A DNA stretch of 64,000 nt from positions 82,582,564-82,646,563 of the forward strand of contig CM077166.1 in assembly GCA_039583875.1 (NCBI GenBank), given 5' to 3'. Within the stretch, counting starts at the first letter, position 1. The number at the start of each line of letters is the position of its first letter. Shown one piece after another: positions 55,746 to 64,000 of the stretch. The DNA is from Platanthera guangdongensis (Eukaryota > Streptophyta > Magnoliopsida > Asparagales > Orchidaceae). The notes below the pieces were generated by a model, which did not search any database, was not told the origin of the DNA, and saw nothing but the letters and a program-made list of their open reading frames with translations. The translations under genes were made by a program, and so were the position numbers.

Positions 55746-57138
55746 TTACCATACCAGGAACTTTCTTCCCACTCCGAAGAGTTATAGATTTCGCTTGCTC
55801 TCTCGGGTTGGGCTCGGTATTGGAAGGAAGAGACCCTACGGGTCGCTCAAAAATCATTTTAGCGAGCTGTCCTACCTGATTTTCTAAGTTTTTAACACTT
55901 CCGGTTAAGGTCCTAATCGTAGCGTCATTAGCATTCATGTATTTTGAAAACACTTCCTCCAAATTTGGAGGTTTTGGAAAACTTTGAGGAGGTGGTGGTT
56001 GAGCAGAAAAATCACTTTGCGGTGGCGGGCGCACAGCATTCGATGGATTGCTCCACGAAAAATTCGGATGATTTCTTAACGCAGGATTATAACTATTCGG
56101 AAAATTAAAACCAGGAGGATGATAATTCGCAGCAGAAAAATTATTAAAAGCAGTTCTAGGCATATTATTTACATAATCCAAATGTTCGGCGGGAGGAGTT
56201 GCAGATTCCCATACCTGAGGGGCGGAGGCAGCAGTCATCTCCGTAATTTTTTTGCTTAATATTTCAACTTGCAGTGCGAGTTGTGAGACGTTGTCCACTT
56301 CAAAGAGACCTGCAGGTTTGTTTGGGCGGGACCTAGGCACATTCCACTGGTAAGTGTTCATGGCCATGTCTTCAAACAGCTCAAGAGCTGCTTCCGGGGT
56401 CTTATGGTTTAAAGTACCGCCAGAAGCTGCGTCTATCATTTGCTTCGTGCTTTGATTTAGCCCATTATAAAACGTCTGCACCTGCAACCATACAGGCAGA
56501 GCGTGATGTGGGCATCGTCTTAATAATTCTTTAAATCTTTCCCAGGTTTCGTAAAGGGTCTCAGAGTCTACCTGTCCAAAGGCAGAAATGTCATTCCTAA
56601 GTTTAGCAGTTTTAGCAGGCGGAAAATACTTGGCCAAAAATTTTTCAGTTAATTGCGTCCAAGTAGTTATGCTATTTTTAGGAAGGGTGTTCAGCCACTG
56701 CTTAGCCTTAATTCTAAGAGAGAAAGGAAATAATCTTAGCCTAATAGCATCATTTGTGACACCATTTATCTTGAAGGTGTCACAAATCTCAAGAAAGCTG
56801 GCTATGTGTGCGTTCGGGTCTTCATCTTGAAGCCCGTCAAATTGCACATACTGCTGCACCATTTGAATTATGCTAGGCTTCAGTTCAAAATTATTATTAT
56901 TTATTGCAGGGCGAACTATACTCGTTTCTGTACCCTCGAGATTTGGTCGTGCATAATAGGACATAGGCCTTTGCACGACTTCCTCCACGTTGGGTTCTGC
57001 CATTCTTAAGGTAGAAAATGACTCGGAATCCTCAACCGGCACTTGGGTAGTAGGGCCTTGAAATCGCAATCTTCTCCGAAGAGTACGCTCAATTTCATGG
57101 TCCAGGTCCAAAGTAACCGACGGACTACCGCGGGTCAT
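55609..57138 (-). CDS. Athila-like gag
   Basis: 509 codons from ATG 57138 (MTRGSPSVTLDLDHEIERTL). The capsid core matches plant Retrotrans_gag: FELKPSIIQMVQQYVQFDGL, HIASFLEICDTFKINGV, LFPFSLRIKAKQWLNTLP, FLAKYFPPAKTAKLRNDISA, FYNGLNQSTKQMIDAASGG. A Pro/Asn/Gln-rich region and a terminal segment (LRSGKKVPG) follow. The last ~35 residues look out of frame: the protein-like reading there is in the overlapping pol frame, so a 1-nt indel near 55745 probably split a gag-pol frame. The particle protein itself appears intact. No CCHC knuckle is seen, as is common in this lineage. Confidence 0.92.
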   Translation of the reverse strand: MTRGSPSVTLDLDHEIERTLRRRLRFQGPTTQVPVEDSESFSTLRMAEPNVEEVVQRPMSYYARPNLEGTETSIVRPAINNNNFELKPSIIQMVQQYVQFDGLQDEDPNAHIASFLEICDTFKINGVTNDAIRLRLFPFSLRIKAKQWLNTLPKNSITTWTQLTEKFLAKYFPPAKTAKLRNDISAFGQVDSETLYETWERFKELLRRCPHHALPVWLQVQTFYNGLNQSTKQMIDAASGGTLNHKTPEAALELFEDMAMNTYQWNVPRSRPNKPAGLFEVDNVSQLALQVEILSKKITEMTAASAPQVWESATPPAEHLDYVNNMPRTAFNNFSAANYHPPGFNFPNSYNPALRNHPNFSWSNPSNAVRPPPQSDFSAQPPPPQSFPKPPNLEEVFSKYMNANDATIRTLTGSVKNLENQVGQLAKMIFERPVGSLPSNTEPNPREQAKSITLRSGKKVPGMVSEEPEASSAPIFKNQSSVPRFKNSTLCRRNYHPYRRKRTHSTTHL

Positions 57139-57797
57139 ACACTAGAAGAAAAGAGGAGAAGCAAGACTAAAAAGTAAAAGAGCTAATGAAGTTGGAAAAT
57201 TTTTTTTTTGAAATAGATTTTTTTATATTTTAACTCCCGAACTTCCCAAGGGCTACCCGGTGAAGGGTTCGCAAGGTACTAGACAAGATAGTGGCATTTA
57301 GAGCCACTTTGCCCTTTTCGAGAGAGTTAGGTGGTGTAGAAAATTTTGTGATGTGGGTTTCTATTACGAATGCGGTAATTAAAATCCAGCCACTTATCTC
57401 TGTGCGAATAGGCGGAAATGAAAAGCTATACTCACACACTCGTCAGAAAATTAAAACACACCCACTCTACAGAAAGTAAACACACTCTACTGAAATAAAG
57501 CCTGCCAATGAACTCAAGTGAGTAGGCGGAAAGTAAAATACGCACACTTGCTTGAATGAAATCCAGCCAATTAACTCAAGTGAGTAGGCTGAAAAATAAA
57601 AAAGACGCACACTTGCTTGAAATGAATCCAGCCAATTAACTCAAGTGAGTAGGCGGAAAAATTAAAAATACACACACTTAACAAAATCCAGCCATTTAAC
57701 TCAAGTGAGTAGGCGGAAAAAATATAAGAAGGAGGCTGAGAAAGAGAAGTGATAAAATTAATATATTCGCGTTTTCAATTTATCAACAAGCATTGCT
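57139..57797 (-). other. Leader between PBS and gag, with short tandem repeats
   Basis: No gene. 57510-57720 has four units containing AACTCAAGTGAGTAGGC(G/T)G spaced by about 40-70 bp, with ACACACTTGCTTGAA-like linkers. The arms match those of the CCTACTC/GAGTAGG hairpins in family A LTRs. Confidence 0.75.
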
Positions 57798-57815
57798 TCC
57801 CCGGCAACGACGCCA
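57798..57815 (-). other. Primer-binding site, Athila-like family B
   Basis: Minus-strand TGGCGTCGTTGCCGGGGA, six bases inside the 5' LTR end. It matches the tRNA-Asp-type PBS of Athila elements (TGGCGCCGTTGCCGGGGA) with one C-to-T change. Confidence 0.85.
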
Positions 57816-57821
57816 AAAACT

Positions 57822-59556
57822 TGATTGTCTCTGAGATATCTGCAAAGAGAAAATACCAAACTAACAATTCATCAAGGCAAGTATACCTATCGAAATGCAG
57901 CTAGGGGACACAAGTGTCGTATTGAAATCCGGGAACAGTTGAGTAAGCTTACTTACACGAAATCCATTATTTTATCGACGGCAAAATAAGGTTTAGCTAA
58001 ATGTACTAAAGGAAGAGAACTACTTGCATGAAAGATAAAGAGAGCTAAAAGAGCGATTAACTTAAGCTTAGTAACGATGAAGGGAAAATGCACTCGATCA
58101 GAAATCACCTCGGCAAGAGTGGTTAGAAAAATACGATAAATAAACCTAAGCTAAATAGGGTAAATGTCTTTGACCGTGGAGGTTCCATGAATATTGATAC
58201 GCTTCTCTCGAAGGCCGTGCCTAACTGAGTTTAGGAAGGTCCGACCGACTTTCGCCTAAATCGGAGGCCTAAAACTCGCTTTACGCGGTGAACCCCTCTA
58301 ATGGATTTTACTCCAATCCGGGAGATTTGAACGTCTGCCTCTCTCGAGGGGTGCGAACAACTCCCTTTACTCTTGAGTGCTCATTTCAAACCTTCGGCCT
58401 CTCGGCTAGCCCAGAATGAAAGCAAAGGTGGAGAGTATATATCGATGATATACCTCCAACCCGTGATAAATCAAGAGTAATTCAAAGCCAAACCCTAAAC
58501 AGAAAAGGTAAGATTCAAAGCATCATAACCTAATCACTCGAACCTCGGATCAATTAGATCGAGTACATGGAGGATTAGTTAATCATGGTGAGGTGGAAGA
58601 GGGAGATGAGTAGAAGAAAAATACTGAAAACAGAGCAGGAACGAAAAAGAAAATAACACTTTTTATTAAGAGAAACAGTGATCTTACAACTTGAAAACCA
58701 GAGATTACAAGAACATGAAAAGGAAACTACACTATCATTAGCATCATACTACAGAAAGAAGCTAGGAGCTAATACAGGGAAAGCATAAAGCTAGAGCTAC
58801 GAACTAGAAATGAAAATACATGCTTAAAAAGTTCAGAAAAACAAAGGACAGAACCTCCCCTCTCAAAGCGAAAAGTTGTCCTAAAACCCCTGGAGTTGGG
58901 CTCTATTTATAGAATTTTTCGGGTCGGGTCACGCCCCCCTGTCACGCCCTGGTCGGGCGTGACCCTGGGGCGTGACACATTCGGCGCGACTTTTTCGGGC
59001 AGGAATTGAATTCTGACGGGGTTGTTACGGTACACGCCCACCGGTCACGCCCTGGTAGGGCGTGACCCTGGGGCGTGTTCTTTGCGGCGTGACTTTGGGA
59101 GCTGAAATTGAATGCTGGAGGTGACGGGCGGAATTGCTGAAGTACACGCCCATATGTCACGCCCGGGTCAGGCGTGACCCTGGGGCATGACACTTTCGGT
59201 GCGGCGGTGGAGCGGGAAAGACGAGCGCGCTGCGGCGATTCCTCGGAACCTGGGGACACGCCTCTAGTACACGCCCGTGTCGGGTGTGACACTAAGTTTC
59301 CACGGAATGCAGTTTCGGACCAATTGCTTCATTCCTCTGGGTTACACGCCCTAGGTACACGCCCTGGTAGGGCGTGACCTTGGGGCGTGTCACAGCAAAA
59401 TTCGGCTGAAAGCCGTGAAAACCTGCAAAAAGCAGAAAAAATGCATTAGCGACAAAAATATATACAAAGGGGAATCAAAACAAGTACTTTACAAGACATG
59501 ATTGGCTTTAAAACCCCAAAAATATTCTAATAAAATTGACTGCAAACGTATTATCA
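57822..59556 (-). repeat. 5' LTR, Athila-like family B
   Basis: 1,735 bp and nearly identical to 48029-49769. CpG cluster at about 58925-59395; TATA box TATAAATAG at 58911-58903 (minus). Confidence 0.92.
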
Positions 59557-59561
59557 CCTAT

Positions 59562-59710
59562 GAGCGCCAACAAACTAACATGAACCCACATAAAACAAAG
59601 TATGTCTGAACTAGCAAAGTAAACAAAACAACAATCTACCTCGCTATGGCGAGGCAAAAACCACAGCCAAGACAGCTGCCCAGGAACTCCAAAACTAGCA
59701 CGACTATCAG
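59562..59710. other. Short remnant between two Athila-like insertions
   Basis: Non-coding; the continuation of 47499-48028 after removal of the family B element. It ends at the family A LTR start (59711). Confidence 0.6.
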
Positions 59711-62598
59711 TGATGGCCCGCGAACAAACTCTTATTTAGGTGGTTAGTTCGATGAGTCGAACACCGCGGGCTTGCTAAAAAGCGAGCTTTTAATGAAAGG
59801 AGGCAAGTGCACCTATCACATGTAGTACTCGATATTTGGGGGAATACCGAGGTCGTATTATTCTCGGGGTTGGGTTGATTATCCCTACTGCTCCAGGAGT
59901 AAATATTTTTTTTTACTGAAAATTCGTTGGGGATTTTAATTAACTAAGGCGGATAAAATAAAAGAAGAGCAAAAATGATTTAGAAAATTCGATGAAGGGT
60001 TAATGCTCGACACCGAATCAGATTAGGACTAAAACAACTCTTAATAATTATTGAACTTAGTTTTCAAATTAATAAAAGGCAACTTGGCTGTGGAGGTTCC
60101 ATAAATATAAGTGCACTTATCTCTAGGAATATTGCTCACCTGAATGCTAAGAATATTCGACTGAACATTAGTCCGACGAAGGATTTCTCTTAACACCCGC
60201 TTTACGCTAAGAACCCCGCTATTGGGTGGGGAACCCAATCCGGTAGAATTACGCTTGTCCTCTCTCGAGGGTATGCACGCAACTCTATTTGCCCAGGGGG
60301 GATCTGTCCATACGCACGGCCTCTCGGGTAGCTAGCATATGGATAACGGAAATAGAGCCCACACATCGATATGTGGTCCTACACGTCGTTAACCAGGGGT
60401 AAGCCTTAAGTCCTAAAATTAAAGTGAAAATAAAGAACTTTAATTATTTCAAATCATTTTATAAGTCCCAATGCTCTTCGATGCCGAGGCTAATAACGAT
60501 TAGCCACTCATCGGTATGGGGACGGCTTTATAATTTGATGAGGCACGAGTTCAAGACTAAATGCTGAAGGGTTATAAAAAGAAGACATAAAAAAATAACA
60601 AACATTTAGAAAACTAGAAAAGTGAGCTAATACGAGAACTCACACACACTTTAAATTATAAATAAAACATAAACTAAGTTACAAAAAAAATAAAATAACA
60701 AGTCCTACTCAAACGAGTAGGTGGGAAATTAAAACATGTCATTTAACTCTTAACGAGTATGCGGAAATAAATGCAAGTACAAGTCCTACTCAAACGAGTG
60801 GGCGGGAAACAAAAACACGCCATTTAACTCTTAACGAGTGGGCAAAAATAATTGCGCACACGCACACACTCTACATGAAATAAACACACACACTCACTCT
60901 ACTGAAAATGAAAACTCACACACACTTGCATTAGTGAAAAACGCACACACACTGCAAAAAAGTAAAACATACGCACACACTCTACATAAATTGAAAAAAA
61001 GCAATAAAATTATCTCCTACACACACGCACTCTACATAATTGAAAGAAAGCGATAAAATAAAGCATGAAAATTTATCTCCTACACTCACACACTCTACAT
61101 AATTGAAGAAATCATTAAAAATTATTCTCATACACTCACACACACAACATGGAATTTAAAAGAACAAAATGAAAACCTAACTCATACAATCACACACTCA
61201 AATTTAAAACAAAATGAAAGTTACCTAAAAATTAAAACAACTACTTTTTTATACTTAGATTTTACCAAAAACACATAAAAAGAACTAATCAAAATTAAAA
61301 GAACAAAAGTTTTTCAAAACAAAGCAAAAACTAAAGCCTTTCAAAAATTAAAATTACAACTTTTCATTCTTAGGATTTCATAAAAGTGGTTAAAAGTGAA
61401 AAGAAAGTGAAAAGAACCAAAAAGTTTTACCATCCTAAAACAAAGCTAAGTAAAAAAAAAACGAATTCACTTTTAAACCTCTTTTATAAATTCATAAGAA
61501 TGAAAACATAAAACCTAAAACATGAATAAGATAAAAATCAAAATGAAACTATCCTAACAACATTTGTTTTGCAAGTAAAAATACTATAGCTTTTATCATA
61601 TTAGCAAAACAAAACAACATGAATTAAAAACATCTCTTTAAACTCACACACACATTTCATAAAGAGAAAAACAAAGATGAAACTAAGGATAAAATGAAGA
61701 AGAAAGTGGGCACACAAGTTCATTCCAAAGTCATTTAAGAAGAAAAAAGCCAACATATTTTTATTGATTAAAATGAACTATGACAAAGCTAATACAAAGC
61801 TAATACAAACATAAAAAGAGAGGAGGAGAAAGTTTTCCTTACATGGCAAGGGAATACACCAGGGCAGCCCACAAAACATGAAATTTTGGCTCAAAAAAGT
61901 GAACCCTTGGACCTTACAGAAATGGGCTATTTATAGGAAAAATTTCCAAAGTACACGCCCTCCGACACGGGCATGTCGGGGGGGTTGGGGGGGGGGGGGG
62001 GGGGGTGGGGGAGGGGGGCATGCCAGCACTATTTGTGATGTGAACCAGCGATTTGACGGGAGCATTGACTTGCGGCTGAATACGAGGATGTCACGCCCTT
62101 AGTCACGGGCGTGACAGTGGGCGTGTCGGGACGGTTGAACTGGGTGCAGGTTGCGTCAAAAGTCGCTGGTGGCGTCTTATCGGGCTAGGTGGAGGAGACA
62201 CGCCCTATGACATGGGCGTATCGTTGGGCGTGTCGGGTTGGATCGACAAACGTTGAGCGTGGTTTTGTCGAGCGCGTGACACGAGCCTTGGTCACGGGGC
62301 GTGTTAAATGATACAGGCGTGTGATCGGGCGTGTCAAACTTTTCTCCTCAAATTCTTCTGATTCCACGGGAAATGAAGTGTCACGGCCTGGTCACGGGCG
62401 TGACCCAAAGTACACGGGCGTGTACATACTTATTTTGGCAATTTTCTACAAATTTTTAGGAAATCAAAATAAACTTAAGTTAGTACAATTTTTACGAAAA
62501 GAAAGCAATTTATTAAATAAAACTAACTAAAAAAGACAAAATTAAACTAAAATGAAATAATAAAAATACTATAAAAAAGGTATATTTACAACTTATCA
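59711..62598 (-). repeat. 3' LTR, Athila-like family A (second copy)
   Basis: 2,888 bp. On the minus strand it starts TGATAAGTTGTAAATATA (62598) and ends GGGCCATCA (59711). Homologous along its length to 18321-21387 and 23842-26915 but clearly more diverged. Contains GAGTAGG/CCTACTC hairpins (60700-60850), TATA TATAAATAG (61935-61927, minus), a long G run (about 61980-62018) and a degenerate CpG cluster (to 62420). Confidence 0.88.
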
Positions 62599-64000
62599 AA
62601 TACCCCCATACTTAAGCTTTTGCTATTCCCGAGCCAAAGTTTGAGGTGAACTTATAAGGAATAAAAAAACTCTAAGTTTAGCTATCGCTTAATTAATTAT
62701 AAGAGATATCTAAATAAACATACGGGGTGTAAGAGTTAAGTACTAAAATTATGTAGATGATTTAAATAACACAAAAGTTTTGGCCAAAAGACTTCTTGAT
62801 GTAATCAAATAGAAAACAATAATTGTAATGGTTAGATTAACAAAAATAGTTTGGAATTATATGAACTTTAGCTTATAGGAGTTTTACTGGAAATAATGCA
62901 ATTTACAAATTACGCTCTCAAAAAGATTTTTAAATTAATTCTAGAATCGTGAAATTGGCTAAGGGGGTTGATGTTGGTTTATGAATAGGGTTTGGATTTT
63001 GAGGTGAGATAATTTTTTCTCAAACATCCATTGTTTTTTTTTCTTTTTGGATTATTAGGAAAATGAAATCTTATTTTCCTAATATCATTTTTTTTCTTTT
63101 TCAACTTCATAATAATAAAATTAACCCAATATATATGTGCAGAAGTAATGAATTTTATCCTCTTATTCCGTAACATATAATCTTTTTAAATAATTAGGTA
63201 CCTATGTTTACGGAACAAAATCTTATTCCCATTGACATAAGATCTGTTAAGGACAAAAAATTTATCATGCCAAGTAAGTCATGATAAATAAGGGGAGAAA
63301 AGAAAATTAGATTTTTAATTAAAAACTTTTTTGGGAGCAGCCTTAATAAATTGTGCATTCCAATTTTTCAGAAAGCTAAAAGTAAACATAATTAAATTGG
63401 ATAGTCGTTATTTTCTAACATAATACACATGCTCATATTAATGAAAAATTAGAAGTAGTGCCTAAAACGAGTTCGCTATTTTTAACAAAGCATAATAAAT
63501 TCTTTATAACTTAACCCCGACTATTTAAATTTTTCAATCAATAAATAACAAACGAATAGTGAACAAAGAATTAATTAAATTCACATATAAATAAACTCAA
63601 AAAACAAAATTTTTGGATAGCAAAAAAATTAAGAATGATATATTTGATTTATTTGTTTCAAAACATTTTTTTGGATTTTTAGAGTTTTTATTATCATTTT
63701 TTTGTATTTTTAATTTATTATCTTTTTTGAATTTTTGTTTTGTTTTACTCTTTTTTTGAATTTTTGACTTATTATTATTTTTTTTGTTTTTAAATTTGTT
63801 AGTATATACATACGAAAAAAAGAAACGATAAGAAATATATATTTTTTGAACTACTTTTTTCTTTTTTGGATTTTTTGGGATTTTAATAAGCAAATATTTA
63901 TAAAACAAGAAAAGAGAGAAACATTAATTACAAAGAAGAGAAAGAAAGGAAGAGAGGAAAGAGAGAAAAGAACAAAAATATTTACAAAAATATTTACAAA
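62599..64000 (-). mobile_element. 3' internal region of a minus-strand Athila-like element (partial)
   Basis: The polypurine tract (minus AAGTATGGGGGTATT, about 62614-62599) abuts the LTR. The AT-rich sequence to the window edge matches the reverse complement of about 22600-23841, including the poly(T)/poly(A) tracts. No ORF of interest; the coding part would lie beyond 64000. Confidence 0.85.

Larger units (their letters stand above)
48029..59556 (-). mobile_element. Athila-like gypsy element, family B, nearly complete
   Basis: 11.5 kb with TSD CCTAT (48024-48028 and 59557-59561). On the minus strand: 5' LTR (59556-57822), PBS, leader with repeats, gag, protease, RT, RNase H, integrase, non-coding 3' region, polypurine tract, 3' LTR (49769-48029). 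LTRs are nearly identical in length (1,735 and 1,741 bp) and differ at few positions. Two lesions stand out: a gag/pol frame change near 55700 and one TGA at 54093-54095. The closest to intact of all elements here. Confidence 0.93.

Noticed and set aside
1..64000. Host protein-coding gene
   Set aside because: Every open frame with recognisable motifs belongs to a retrotransposon; the remaining frames are short and without motifs or exon structure.

Overview
The window is plant nuclear DNA from a repeat-dense (probably heterochromatic) region of a flowering plant. I find no host protein-coding gene, rRNA gene or functional tRNA gene. Nearly everything is LTR retrotransposon: primer-binding sites that fit plant tRNAs, polypurine tracts, TG...CA-ended LTRs, TATA boxes inside the LTRs, and gag/pol proteins of plant Ty3/gypsy and Ty1/copia lineages. 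Four elements can be delimited exactly, each with a perfect 5-bp target-site duplication (TSD), so their order of insertion can be read from the sequence.

Region by region. 1-860 holds a 264-bp hairpin repeat with tRNA-like A/B boxes and a truncated second copy. 860-10716 is a patchwork of three old chromovirus-type (Tekay/Del-like) gypsy copies: copy 1 (minus: LTR 2361-4830, gag 1020-2135), copy 2 (minus: gag and protease 4831-6560, truncated LTR 6799-7422) and copy 3 (plus: LTR 7424-8696, gag 8835-9940, 3' LTR from about 10318). Copies 2 and 3 meet head to head. A 32-kb SIRE/Maximus-type copia element (10717-42898, TSD GACAC) sits in the 3' LTR of copy 3, which resumes at 42899-43455. Inside it are two further insertions. 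One is an internally deleted Athila-like element (18321-26915, TSD GATAT), lying between pol and the env-like gene. The other is a Tat-lineage gypsy element (29286-40118, TSD CCCTC), lying inside the env-like gene. From 43456 to 48028 come LTR fragments, including two SIRE-like LTR pieces in opposite orientations. A nearly complete Athila-like element occupies 48029-59556 on the minus strand (TSD CCTAT). The 3' LTR and AT-rich 3' end of another minus-strand Athila-like element, of the same family as 18321-26915, fill 59711-64000.

The gene products are those of retrotransposon particles: Gag (capsid and zinc knuckle), protease, reverse transcriptase, RNase H and integrase. Accessory reading frames are an env-like coiled-coil protein in the SIRE element and a degenerate, apparently spliced antisense gene set with its own TATA boxes in the Tat element. 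Every element is damaged. The SIRE element has 15 in-frame stops and no frameshift. The Tat element has lost protease and has an altered RT active site. The 48029-59556 element is closest to intact, with one premature TGA and one gag/pol frame change.

The most unusual signal is regulatory. LTRs of unrelated lineages (chromovirus, Athila, SIRE) carry dense arrays of short CpG-containing palindromes upstream of the TATA box: GTGTCGACAC, CACGCCCGTG-type motifs and TCGACGATCGTCGA. Some of the same palindromes are shared between lineages. Lineage names are by recognition of protein motifs and structure; no alignment or database search was run.
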